Assembly: GCA_045430275.1 (NCBI GenBank)
Contig: JAILXU010000005.1
Span: 1 to 64,000, forward strand
Length of the DNA: 64,000 nt
Direction: 5' to 3'
From: Oceanobacter sp045430275
Lineage (GTDB): Bacteria > Pseudomonadota > Gammaproteobacteria > Pseudomonadales > Oceanobacteraceae
The notes beneath the pieces were generated by a model. That model searched no databases. It was not told where the DNA came from and saw only the letters and a program-made list of their open reading frames with translations. The first letter of the stretch is position 1, and the number at the start of each line of letters is the position of its first letter. This document shows positions 1 through 8,294 of this stretch, piece by piece. Position numbers and translations under genes: made by a program.

Positions 1-157
1 GATTAATGGTTTATCGGACAACTATGTTGAAAAATACCGTCACCACTCCCCACCAATTCTTCCTCCCGTCCGTCAGACCAACCCGCCATGTGCCAGAGTG
101 GACGTTTGGCTGTAATAGTGTTTTTACTGGAGATAAATAAATATTCCCTGTGGTACT

Positions 158-187
158 TTGAATCAGCACTCAAGAAAACTGATTCAA
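158..187. promoter_or_regulatory. 9-bp inverted repeat upstream of the GcvT-like gene
   Basis: The arms TTGAATCAG and CTGATTCAA are a perfect 9-bp inverted repeat separated by 12 bases, ending 40 bases before the GcvT-like start codon. The arm length and position suit a regulator operator overlapping or just downstream of a promoter. No T-run follows, so it is not a terminator. The rest of bases 1-227 shows no convincing gene. Confidence 0.4.
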
Positions 188-227
188 CAGACACCGTATT
201 TCTGACGACAGAGTAAGGGGAATTAAC

Positions 228-1358
228 ATGGCAAATTCATGGCGTATTTCTGCACTGGCAGATCGACACAGAGCGTTGGGCTCGCAATTGGAAGACTGGA
301 ATGGAATGGGGACTGCCTGGACGTACGACGGTGACGTTGTCGACTCTCACGAAGCGATTCGCACCAAAGCCGGTCTGATGGATGTATCCGGGTTGAAGAA
401 GGTTCACTACGTTGGCCCGCATGCCGAAAGCCTGCTCGAATACGCCACCACTCGGGATATCTCCAAGCTGTATCCGGGCAAGTCGGTGTATGCCTCCATG
501 CTGAATGAGCAGGGCAAGTTCATCGACGACTGTATCGTTTATTGCACTGGCCCCAATGCCTTTATGGTGGTTCACGGCACCGGCATCGGCCACGAAATGC
601 TGATTCGTTCTGCCCAGGGTCGTCAGGTTGCGGTCATGTTCGACGATGACTTGCACGATATCTCCCTGCAAGGCCCAATGGCGGTCGATTTTCTGGCGGA
701 ACATGTGGAAGGCATTCGTGATCTGCCGTACTTCCACCATATGCAAACCCGCCTGTTTGGTCGTCCGGTAATGATCTCCCGTACCGGTTACACCGGCGAG
801 CGTGGTTACGAAATTTTCTGCAAGGCAAACGACGTCGGCCTGCTCTGGGATACGATTCTGGAAAAAGGCAAATCCATGGGCATTATTCCTGCCGCATTCA
901 GTGCGCTGGATACGCTGCGAGTGGAAAGCTATCTGCTGTTCTATCCATACGATAACTCTGAAATGCATCCGTTTGAAAACGAAGCCGCTGGCGACACCTT
1001 GTGGGAGCTGGGTCTGGACTTCACTGTCTCCAAGGACAAAACCGAATTCCGTGGCAGTTACGAGCATTTCCGCCTGAAAGGCCAAGAGCGCTTCAAAATC
1101 TTTGGCGTGCTGCTGGAAAGTGATAAAGAAGCTGACATTGGCGACACCCTGTGGGCTGACGGCAAGCAGGTGGGCGTGATCACACAGCCTGCGTACTCCC
1201 GCCTGACCGGACAGTCCATGGCCATCGCACGTGTGGACGTTGACTATGCCGAGCAAGGCAAGGCGCTGGAAGTGAAGGGCAGTCTGGAAGTAGCCGCGAT
1301 CTCGCACACGCTGCCGTTCGATGATCCAGACAAGAAGAAGCGTATCGCCAAAGGCTAA
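228..1358 (+). CDS. GcvT-fold aminomethyltransferase family protein
   Basis: A 376-residue protein with the folate-binding GcvT fold: N-terminal aminomethyltransferase domain (about 30-270) and C-terminal barrel (about 285-370). The run around residues 93-105 (NEQGKFIDD then CIVY) carries the Asp pair at 100-101 that matches the catalytic Asp101 motif of GcvT, and SRTGYTGERGYEI near 185 is the usual second motif. AAGGGG precedes the ATG. No gcvH or gcvP lies nearby, so a role in the glycine cleavage complex is not supported. It may be a THF-dependent demethylase of the DmdA/sarcosine-dehydrogenase-like type acting on another methylated substrate. Family is secure, substrate unknown. Confidence 0.85.
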   Translation: MANSWRISALADRHRALGSQLEDWNGMGTAWTYDGDVVDSHEAIRTKAGLMDVSGLKKVHYVGPHAESLLEYATTRDISKLYPGKSVYASMLNEQGKFIDDCIVYCTGPNAFMVVHGTGIGHEMLIRSAQGRQVAVMFDDDLHDISLQGPMAVDFLAEHVEGIRDLPYFHHMQTRLFGRPVMISRTGYTGERGYEIFCKANDVGLLWDTILEKGKSMGIIPAAFSALDTLRVESYLLFYPYDNSEMHPFENEAAGDTLWELGLDFTVSKDKTEFRGSYEHFRLKGQERFKIFGVLLESDKEADIGDTLWADGKQVGVITQPAYSRLTGQSMAIARVDVDYAEQGKALEVKGSLEVAAISHTLPFDDPDKKKRIAKG

Positions 1359-1383
1359 CGCTTGCTGGTTGCCGTCATTCTGT

Positions 1384-1415
1384 GGCTCGGGTGCCAGACA
1401 CCTGAGCCGGTTTTT
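1384..1415 (+). terminator. Rho-independent terminator after the GcvT-like gene
   Basis: Ten-bp stem GGCTCGGGTG / CACCTGAGCC (one G-U pair), loop CCAGA, then GG and five T. It sits 26 bases past the stop codon, so the GcvT-like gene is probably monocistronic. Confidence 0.8.
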
Positions 1416-1547
1416 CTCATTCTGTGGTTTTTCTGACCACCGCTATTCTGACCACTGCTGTATGGTCATCTTTCCTGACTGGTTGATGGATTTCATCAAC
1501 CGCTTCGGTATAACTCAGTCGGTAATCATAGAAAGATGAGGTTGTTG

Positions 1548-1826
1548 ATGAAAACCGATGCCGATGAAATGGGGTTCGACGCGACCCCGAACACACCCAC
1601 TGCAGATAATCACTTGTCATTGAATAACCAGGCACTAAGCGATAAAAAGCCGGTTCTTCGTTACAGGGAGCGGGATATTCACATTCAGAATGTGCGTGTG
1701 AACAGCGACCAGACACTAGTTGGTCAGGTGTGCGAGATTTCGAATGTGTGTTCTGCCGAGTATGAAGGCCTGAAACTGGGGCAGACGATCAGCTTCCGTT
1801 GCCAGCATATCCAGCACTTTGCCTGA
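1548..1826 (+). CDS. small hypothetical protein
   Basis: Encodes about 92 residues beginning MKTDADEMGF. I place the start at the second ATG because GAGG lies six bases ahead of it; an in-frame ATG at 1536 is poorly placed for ribosome binding. The N-terminal third is polar and probably disordered; the C-terminal part (RYRERDIHIQNVRVNSD onward) looks like a small beta-rich domain. I recognise no family. The gene ends immediately before the cupin gene, so the two are probably cotranscribed. A short duplicated word, TTCTGACCAC, occurs upstream near 1432-1460. Confidence 0.55.
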   Translation: MKTDADEMGFDATPNTPTADNHLSLNNQALSDKKPVLRYRERDIHIQNVRVNSDQTLVGQVCEISNVCSAEYEGLKLGQTISFRCQHIQHFA

Positions 1827-1838
1827 GTGAGACTTCCC

Positions 1839-2153
1839 ATGACGAATCTGTTTGCCGATATTCCGGCCAGCCTGCCCGAAGAAGTATTCGAGGACATTGT
1901 ATCCACGGATCACATTCGTATTGAGCGCATCTTGTCCCATGGGCACAGCTCCCCTGAAACCGGTTGGTACGACCAGTCGGAACACGAGTGGGTTGTGGTG
2001 CTGGATGGTCAGGGCGTGATCGAGTTTGAAGATGGCACTGTCGTGACGCTGAATCGGGGTGATTATCTGAACATTCCTGCCGGGCAAAAACACCGGGTTG
2101 CCAGTACTGACCGTACGCAAGTCACTACTTGGCTGGCGGTGTTTTATTCTTAG
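1839..2153 (+). CDS. small cupin-domain protein
   Basis: About 104 residues forming a single conserved beta-barrel cupin. Motif 1 is represented by ETGWYDQSEHEWVVVLDGQG and motif 2 by NRGDYLNIPAGQKHRV. The motif His and Glu residues (SEHEW and QKH) can form the usual metal site. The start could also be GTG at 1827, directly abutting the upstream stop; ATG 1839 gives the more typical N-terminus MTNLFADIP. Single-domain cupins of this kind are often annotated without a defined substrate, and nothing here fixes one. Confidence 0.75.
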   Translation: MTNLFADIPASLPEEVFEDIVSTDHIRIERILSHGHSSPETGWYDQSEHEWVVVLDGQGVIEFEDGTVVTLNRGDYLNIPAGQKHRVASTDRTQVTTWLAVFYS

Positions 2154-2200
2154 CTCATGCGTACAAAAACCGCGATTTTGGAAAAGATAAGAGGTAAATC

Positions 2201-2986
2201 ATGTTGGCTTTGAGAGCACTCTTCGTTGCTGTGTTGACGTTGTTTTCAGTAACGGCATTGGCCGGTTCAAACCTGCGCATTGAATACGGTAAGCCCGTTA
2301 ATGATATCGAGGCGGAACTGAAACAGGATCTGCTTCAGTCGGGTGTGGTCGATTCGGTCACACACCTGATTAACGATTATTTTGATCTGCCAGAAACGCT
2401 GGTATTTTACTTCGGTGGTGATGACGGCCCCATGTTTGATGGCCAGACCAATCGCATATCCACGCCACTTGAGTTTGTGGCCGAAGTCAAAGAGCGTTTT
2501 ATAAACGCAGACTACGAAGAAACCGGCGTGACGCCCGATCAGGCAACGCACGATGCCCTGATGCACACGCTGTTTCATGAATTCGCCCACGCCGTGATTT
2601 CCATCTACGCTTTGCCAGTGCTGGGCAAAGAAGAAGACGCAGCCGATGCGTTGGCAACGGTTCTGCTGGTCGAGTTCTATGACAATGGTCAGGAAATTGC
2701 CCTCAGTGCCGCGGATTTGTTCAATATGGAAAGCGGTGATCGAAACGAACTCGGTGACGAGGATTTTTGGGATGAACATTCACTGGATGAGCAACGCTAC
2801 TTCACCACGCTTTGTCATGTGTACGGCAGCGACCCGGAAAAGTACGGTTACATTCTGCAAGAAGGGCAGTTGTCGGAAGACCGGGCGGATATGTGCATCG
2901 ATGAATACAGCACGGTATCCCAGAGCTGGATCGAGCTGTTAAAGCCACATATCAAGGCGGAAAAACGCAAAGAATTTGAAGGTTAA
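2201..2986 (+). CDS. DUF4344-type putative metallopeptidase, exported
   Basis: A 261-residue protein with a clear N-terminal signal peptide (cleavage near Ala-21) and a zinc-peptidase signature: HEFAH at 126-130, followed by GKEEDAADALA at 142-152, which supplies the likely third ligand. This pair of motifs defines the DUF4344 family of putative metallopeptidases. AGAGG lies before the ATG. The enzyme should act in the periplasm or outside the cell. Substrate is unknown. A small membrane-protein gene follows after 36 bases and may be cotranscribed. Confidence 0.8.
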   Translation: MLALRALFVAVLTLFSVTALAGSNLRIEYGKPVNDIEAELKQDLLQSGVVDSVTHLINDYFDLPETLVFYFGGDDGPMFDGQTNRISTPLEFVAEVKERFINADYEETGVTPDQATHDALMHTLFHEFAHAVISIYALPVLGKEEDAADALATVLLVEFYDNGQEIALSAADLFNMESGDRNELGDEDFWDEHSLDEQRYFTTLCHVYGSDPEKYGYILQEGQLSEDRADMCIDEYSTVSQSWIELLKPHIKAEKRKEFEG

Positions 2987-3022
2987 GTATTTAACAATGG
3001 CCTCGAAAAATCGGAATTCCTC

Positions 3023-3271
3023 GTGCTAGAGATTCTCGAAGGTATCGCCCGAGGCTTTATGATCCTGCTGCGTCTGTTTGTTGAAGGCGGCCTGATCGAC
3101 GTTAGCCTGTCAGCAACCGGACGGTTTTTTATCCGCCTGTGCTACCCGCCACACTGGTTAAAATCGGCGTCTTACCCGATTGCAGCCGAGCGCTGGGTTG
3201 GGCTGCTTGTCTGGGTGGCCTTCGCCTATGGCATCTATGCTGCTGATACCGGTTTCAGTCACTTTGAGTGA
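3023..3271 (+). CDS. small membrane protein of unknown function
   Basis: GTG-initiated reading frame of 82 residues, with one or two hydrophobic segments (about 8-30 and 58-74; the second is GLLVWVAFAYGIYAA). I see no catalytic motif and recognise no family. It ends just before a strong bidirectional terminator and lies 36 bases after the DUF4344 gene, which supports it being the last gene of that transcript. No strong ribosome site is visible, so expression is less certain than the position suggests. Confidence 0.45.
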   Translation: MLEILEGIARGFMILLRLFVEGGLIDVSLSATGRFFIRLCYPPHWLKSASYPIAAERWVGLLVWVAFAYGIYAADTGFSHFE

Positions 3272-3283
3272 GTGAATCACAGA

Positions 3284-3325
3284 AAAAAGCCCCGCGTCAG
3301 GTGTTCTGGCGCGGGGCTTTTCCGT
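3284..3325. terminator. bidirectional Rho-independent terminator
   Basis: The stem AAAAGCCCCGCG / CGCGGGGCTTTT has a 13-base loop. T-runs appear on both strands, so it can end the plus-strand transcript from 3023 and the minus-strand transcript of the large secreted protein whose stop is at 3337. Confidence 0.85.
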
Positions 3326-3336
3326 TTTTCAGTGGG

Positions 3337-6159
3337 TCAGTATTGCTTGTTATCCGGTATCCATTCGATGTACTGCATCAGGGCCTCATGTTTGGGAGCC
3401 TCTTTCTGGTCACGGTATTCCTTGGAACCCCAGTTGCCCCAGCGGGAATAGGGGCCTGTGCTGATCCAGTGATTGAATAAGCCGCCATTGATCTCAGACC
3501 AGTAATCCAGATAGCGCAGATACACCTCTTTCATTCTCGGGTCACGGTTGGCGTCGGCAAGCAGTTTGACCACCGCCGGGTTATTTACAGCCGATTGGGT
3601 CGCAGCCAGATGCTGGCCACCTTCGTAGGCCACCAGATTAAGGCCGTGGCTGTCGGCATAGGCCTTGGATAGCAGCATCTTGCGGCGTGCCTCAATGAGT
3701 GCGCCGCCTTCTTTTTCACCGGGAATTTCCCCACCGTACAACAGTTCGTTGAAAATACGATCCAGCCCGCCATCCGGGTCATTGGCCCAACTGGCGACGA
3801 GCTCAGCATTGGCACCGTTCCCCAGGTAATGGCCGAAATAAGGCGCTACTGCCAGCGTGTCGATGCCCATTTCATGACAAGCCGTACCGCCATTCCGGGC
3901 TTTCCAGATCGGACATTCAACCGCCAAGCGCATCATGGCTGGCCAGGCTTGTGTGCCGATCACGCAATGCACGCGGTCGGCCTCGCTGCCCCAGGCCTGT
4001 TTCCAGAGTTGGCAAGTCTGGGCACTGCGCATGCCGTACCAGTTCAGCCCTTTGAAATATGCGGATTGATCGGTCACTTCTGGCCACAGGGCTTTGGCCT
4101 GTTCCTGCATCCAGTAGGTCATTTTAAAACCGAAATTCCAGGCTTCGTTGCTGTATTCAACGTATACCTTGCGGTCGGGGGAGAGTGTCTCCAATGCCTT
4201 TTGAGCAGTTCGGGTGATGTAGTCGTCGTCCGCTTTGGCGGGCATGTTGACCCAGATGTTGGCATCCACGGTATTACCCATGGCGGTCATGACCTCGATG
4301 GCTCCGCGATCGTGCAGGTCGCGCTGGTAGGTGCGCATCTCGGGGCGTGCCCGTTCATCCCAGGTTCGGGTGTTGTGAGCGCCATTGGTGTCCTGAAATC
4401 CCATAAAGCGCAGGGTGTTGTAATCCTGAATATTGGCCAGAAAGCGCGGGTCAAACTGATTGCCTTGCTGTTCGGCAGCGGCTTCGAGTGTCAGACATTG
4501 CTGGTCGCTGCAAGCGTTCAGAGTGGCATCGGTATCGCAGAAGACAGCGGGTTCATTGGCGCAGACGCCGCCGGGTGGGTAGACGCGTATGTTACGCAGG
4601 TAATCGCCTGTCTGATTGGGGTCGGTTTCTTGAACAGTCAGGACGAAGTATTTGTGATGCTTGGCACTGATACCATCACGATAGCGAATGTCGATGACAT
4701 CCCGGCCTGGAGTCGATTCGGCTTCAATTTTTCGAGCTGGATCTGCGTAGGTCATGGTGCCTTGACCATCGTAACGCACGACATAGCGGCCACCGGGATT
4801 CTCCGGGTTCAGACTGGTGGGAATCTTGGTACTGATGCGAGTGAAAACGGTGCCATCCTGTTCATATTGGCCAGGTTGCGGCAGTGATTTCACCCAGCCG
4901 TTTTCGTCCAGATCCAGCTTGTGTTGCTCTTTAGTGTTGTCTCCGGTCGGGAATTGGTGACAGCCCGGATCACGGTCTGACCCCCAGCGATCACAGCTTG
5001 TGAACCAGATCGCCATGGAGGTTTTCATCAAGTCGATAAACGGCCATTCGGTTGAATACCAACTGGGTTCAGCAATGTTAATACCGAGCAGCATGTCATT
5101 GCTGATGGTGCGTGCATCGACGTGATTGATGCTGAGGTACGGCTCATCGGCATGACCTGAGGCGATGAAGTCGATGCCATCCTGACCATTGGACTGCATC
5201 GCCAGAGCCAGTGAACCACCCCGATGTTGCTTGACTGTCTCGCTGATATCAATCTCGACCCATTGACCTTTTGCCCCGCCATTCAGTGTGGCAATGGGCG
5301 CTTCCAGTGGGGTTGGGCGAGTATCCAGCGTGATGCTGTTTACTCGGGTGTCCGGGTCGGGAATCAGGCGTAACTGCTGGGAGTCTTGTGAGGCGTTGGT
5401 GACTTTCATATGCAAGGTGGCAGACAGGATGTCGTCACGGGCAAACTCGGCCAGATCAAACGACAAATAGCTGCTCTCCAGTGGCATGGCGTCCACTTTC
5501 AGAACCGGGTGTTCGGCAAAGTTGTAGTCGGGATAGCGCTCGTCAATGTAGGTGTCTTCACTGACGGGCACTCTGGCGGTTTGCTCCAGTGGAACGGTAT
5601 AGAGTTTCAGTCGCGCGACCATGTGTCGGTGGTTTTGTGACACGACGTAAATGCCCCCGGATGTCAGAGCGGACACCTGAAACGACACGGTTTCGTCCTG
5701 AGTGCCGGACAATTGATCCTTGATGCTTTGATCCAACTCGATGTCATAGCGGCGGTCGGCGGGTGAGGTAGCTTTAGTGTTGCTCAATACGCCAATGGCG
5801 TCGTCTTCTACGGTCGGCCGGGTGTTCCAGGTGACTGTGCTTTCGTCCCATTGGTTGTCAGTGATCAAATGCACTTGCTGGTCGGCGGCTGACTGTTTGT
5901 ACAAGCCGACATTCAGGCGAGCCGAAACCACTTTGCGGTTGGCCAGGTACGGCAAGGTGAACTTGAGCAGGGTGTTTTCTGTTGAACTGACGTGGTTTTG
6001 AGTATCTGAACCGTAATTGCTGTCGGGCCGAACGCTGTCGATGTGAGTGTCTTCGATAGCGTTCACCACCAGATACTCGGTTTCACTGGCCCAGGCTGGC
6101 GCAGAAAAAAGCGGCACCATCAGCAGAGTGATGGCGGTTCGTAAGGTGTTTCTATGCAT
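3337..6159 (-). CDS. secreted protein with two CBM96/DNRLRE-like domains and a glycoside-hydrolase-like barrel
   Basis: About 940 residues. A signal peptide ends near AWA (residue 27 counted from the upstream ATG at 6168). Two DNRLRE/CBM96-like domains follow: about 33-192 (DTHIDSVRPDSNYG, NQWDESTVTWNTRP) and 197-350 (DTYIDERYPDYNF). The region 355-943 resembles a clan GH-A barrel: VEYSNEAWN places an Asn-Glu pair at 674-675, the usual acid/base position, and LVAYEGG places Glu 849 where a nucleophile is expected. I infer an extracellular polysaccharide-active enzyme; family and substrate cannot be assigned by eye. AGAAAGG lies nine bases from the ATG at 6159 but directly abuts the one at 6168, so I prefer 6159. 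The gene has its own structured leader. Confidence 0.75.
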   Translation of the reverse strand: MHRNTLRTAITLLMVPLFSAPAWASETEYLVVNAIEDTHIDSVRPDSNYGSDTQNHVSSTENTLLKFTLPYLANRKVVSARLNVGLYKQSAADQQVHLITDNQWDESTVTWNTRPTVEDDAIGVLSNTKATSPADRRYDIELDQSIKDQLSGTQDETVSFQVSALTSGGIYVVSQNHRHMVARLKLYTVPLEQTARVPVSEDTYIDERYPDYNFAEHPVLKVDAMPLESSYLSFDLAEFARDDILSATLHMKVTNASQDSQQLRLIPDPDTRVNSITLDTRPTPLEAPIATLNGGAKGQWVEIDISETVKQHRGGSLALAMQSNGQDGIDFIASGHADEPYLSINHVDARTISNDMLLGINIAEPSWYSTEWPFIDLMKTSMAIWFTSCDRWGSDRDPGCHQFPTGDNTKEQHKLDLDENGWVKSLPQPGQYEQDGTVFTRISTKIPTSLNPENPGGRYVVRYDGQGTMTYADPARKIEAESTPGRDVIDIRYRDGISAKHHKYFVLTVQETDPNQTGDYLRNIRVYPPGGVCANEPAVFCDTDATLNACSDQQCLTLEAAAEQQGNQFDPRFLANIQDYNTLRFMGFQDTNGAHNTRTWDERARPEMRTYQRDLHDRGAIEVMTAMGNTVDANIWVNMPAKADDDYITRTAQKALETLSPDRKVYVEYSNEAWNFGFKMTYWMQEQAKALWPEVTDQSAYFKGLNWYGMRSAQTCQLWKQAWGSEADRVHCVIGTQAWPAMMRLAVECPIWKARNGGTACHEMGIDTLAVAPYFGHYLGNGANAELVASWANDPDGGLDRIFNELLYGGEIPGEKEGGALIEARRKMLLSKAYADSHGLNLVAYEGGQHLAATQSAVNNPAVVKLLADANRDPRMKEVYLRYLDYWSEINGGLFNHWISTGPYSRWGNWGSKEYRDQKEAPKHEALMQYIEWIPDNKQY

Positions 6160-6192
6160 GTTGTGCATCCTTTCTGAGAAGAGGCGTACATC

Positions 6193-6278
6193 AGAAAGGC
6201 CCTGGGCAGGGCTTTCTTCGCCGACGCGTGCCTATGGAAGGCATCAAGCCTTCTGGTGGGACAGCACCTGTCCACCAG
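6193..6278 (-). other. structured 5' leader: three adjacent hairpins
   Basis: Three inverted repeats lie nearly end to end upstream of the 6159 start: CTGGTGG-ACAG type arms at 6253-6278, GAAGGC/GCCTTC at 6237-6253, and AGAAAG-CCCTG type arms at 6193-6217. The last is followed only by a few T, so it is at best a weak terminator. The arrangement looks like an RNA control element, but I could not match it to a known riboswitch class; GEMM (c-di-GMP-I) signature sequences are absent. Confidence 0.45.
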
Positions 6279-6781
6279 CTCCAGTGTTGCACCCGCACAA
6301 TGAGCGAGTGTGTTCTGGGTCAATAAGTCGGATTGTATGACAAAGAGGGGGTCTTTTATTGAGAACTGGGTTTGTTTTGAGCGGGATCTTTACAGGTCAG
6401 AAATGGGACAAATGTGGTTGTCAGAACAGGCTGGTTTTCTGGAACTGAAAAGACTTGAATCGCGTGGGTTTTAAGAGTAAAAAGCAGCCGTTTGTTCAGA
6501 GTCCGGCCTTTGGTGCTCTGAAACAGGGAGCCACAGCCATTTAATGCTCCCTGATATGTTTACCGGCTTTCAGGCAGTTCAGGATATGTTATGTGCGAGA
6601 CAACACCATTAACCCCATCGTAGATTGTCGGTAGGGGCGGGTCGTGTAGGTTTGCCTGCGATTTAGGGTGTACTTATCAGCCACAATTGGCCTGACTGTA
6701 CATTTTTTTATTCAGTTGATAGCAGCGAATGTCAGTTTGAGTATATCAAACCATTATATGAGTCATTCAGGAGTTAATACG
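6279..6781. other. gene-free region between divergent genes
   Basis: No supported gene. It must hold promoters for the minus-strand secreted enzyme and the plus-strand RimB-RimK gene. An inverted repeat CAGGGAGC / GCTCCCTG lies at 6524-6553 with a 14-base spacer and no T-run. TACAAT on the minus strand near 6335 could be a -10 element but has no good -35 partner. Confidence 0.4.
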
Positions 6782-8176
6782 TTGAAAACAACCGTGGGCA
6801 GTGAAGAATGGTGCGCTTTTCCTGATATGGCGCTTCCAGCAATAAAAGCACGTATTGATTCGGGAGCAAAAACTTCTTCGATTCATGCATTTAATATTCA
6901 TACCTTTCGCAGAAGTGGTGAATTATGGGTGAGCTTTGAAGTGCATCCATTACAAAATAATCGACGTACGGTTATTCGTTGTGAAAAGCCGGTTGTTGAC
7001 CGTCGACGTGTGAAAAGTTCCAGTGGTGTGGCTGAAAATCGTTACGTTATATCGGCTCCCATGAAAATGGGGGAAGATGTCTGGGATGTTGAGATAACAT
7101 TAGCCAATCGTGACTCCATGGGATATCGCATGTTGCTGGGGCGTGAAGCCATGGCTGGGCGCTTGATTATTGATCCATCCGAAAGTTTCTGCCTGGGGAA
7201 TATAACCACCCGTGAAGCTCAGGGGTATTATGGTCGTAAGGAACCGGAAAAAACCGGCCTCAAGATAGCACTGCTGGCCAGTAACGTTGATCTGTACAGT
7301 AATCAGCGAATTATCGAAGCGGGTGAAGAACGTGGCCATGAAATGGTTTTTCTGGATATAAAACAGTGCTATATGAAACTGGATGCCAGTAATCCTGAAG
7401 CACATTATCGGGGTGGAAAAATACTGGGTGATCTGGATGCTGTTATCACGCGTATAAAACCCAGTATTACCTTCTATGGCTGTGCCCTGACGCGTCAGTT
7501 TGAAAGTATGAATGTATTAACGATTAATACTTCAGATGCCATTACCAAATCACGGGATAAACTGTTTTCCTTGCAGTTAATGCTCAAGAGCGGCATTAAT
7601 ATCCCCACGACCGGATTTGCCAATTCCCCCATTGATACCAATGATCTGATTGAAATGGTGGGAGGTGCGCCGCTGATTGTGAAACTTCTGGAGGGCACAC
7701 AGGGACGCGGCGTGGTTCTGGCCGAAACAAAGAAAGCGGCTGAAAGTGTGATTAATGCGTTCAAGTCCCTGCGTGCCAATCTTTTGGTGCAGGAGTTTAT
7801 CAAGGAAGCTGATGGCAAGGATTTAAGATGCTTTGTAATAGATGGCAAGGTTGTGGCATCCATTCAGCGAACCGCAGCACCGGGTGAATTTCGAGCCAAT
7901 ATTCACCAGGGAGGTTCTGCCAGCATCGTCAAAATTACCCCGGAAGAACGCAAGCTGGCGATCACTGCAGCCAAGGTGCTGGGTCTGAGTGTTGCCGGGG
8001 TGGATATTATTCGGTCGAAAAATGGACCATTATTGTTGGAAGTAAACTCGTCTCCAGGTCTGGAAGGGATCGAAACGGCGACTGGTAAAGATGTTGCTGG
8101 CATGATGATCTCTGCTATTGAAAAACGACTGGGCTGGAAACGATCTCTCGGGAGTGATATGGAAAGTCCTGAGTAA
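6782..8176 (+). CDS. RimB-RimK fusion: retropepsin-like domain plus ATP-grasp ligase
   Basis: I place the start at TTG 6782 because AGGAG lies eight bases before it and the resulting N-terminus (LKTTVGSEEWCAFPDM) matches the start of RimB-type proteins; a longer frame back to GTG 6668 has no ribosome site. This gives 464 residues. The first ~150 carry the aspartic-protease-like RimB domain with KARIDSGAKTSSIHA (Asp in D-S-G). Residues ~165 to the end are a RimK ATP-grasp ligase: ITRIKPS, KSRDKLFSLQL, GAPLIVKLLEGTQGRGV, LVQEFIKEADGKDLRCFV and LLEVNSSPGLEGIE. RimK adds glutamates to ribosomal protein S6 and RimB trims them. Here both activities would sit on one chain. Confidence 0.85.
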   Translation: MKTTVGSEEWCAFPDMALPAIKARIDSGAKTSSIHAFNIHTFRRSGELWVSFEVHPLQNNRRTVIRCEKPVVDRRRVKSSSGVAENRYVISAPMKMGEDVWDVEITLANRDSMGYRMLLGREAMAGRLIIDPSESFCLGNITTREAQGYYGRKEPEKTGLKIALLASNVDLYSNQRIIEAGEERGHEMVFLDIKQCYMKLDASNPEAHYRGGKILGDLDAVITRIKPSITFYGCALTRQFESMNVLTINTSDAITKSRDKLFSLQLMLKSGINIPTTGFANSPIDTNDLIEMVGGAPLIVKLLEGTQGRGVVLAETKKAAESVINAFKSLRANLLVQEFIKEADGKDLRCFVIDGKVVASIQRTAAPGEFRANIHQGGSASIVKITPEERKLAITAAKVLGLSVAGVDIIRSKNGPLLLEVNSSPGLEGIETATGKDVAGMMISAIEKRLGWKRSLGSDMESPE

Positions 8177-8294
8177 ATCTTGAGATGCGTGTCAATTATT
8201 TGGCTGTGCAGGCTTGAGACTGTTGTCTAAATCTCGCATGTATAGAGTGTTTAAATTTGGATTAACCGTTGCTCATAACAAGCAGGAATACATT

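Noticed and set aside
3..194. 63-codon minus-strand frame at the window edge
   Set aside because: No ribosome site, no similarity, and it covers the likely promoter region of the GcvT-like gene.
237..1307. 356-codon minus-strand frame
   Set aside because: Antisense to the GcvT-like gene, which has a strong family match.
3829..4887. 352-codon plus-strand frame
   Set aside because: Lies wholly inside the secreted enzyme gene on the other strand and has no ribosome site or domain.
6193..6278. c-di-GMP-I (GEMM) riboswitch
   Set aside because: Considered because of the hairpins and secreted enzyme, but the conserved ACGCACAGGGCAAA and GACGCAAAGCC segments are not present.
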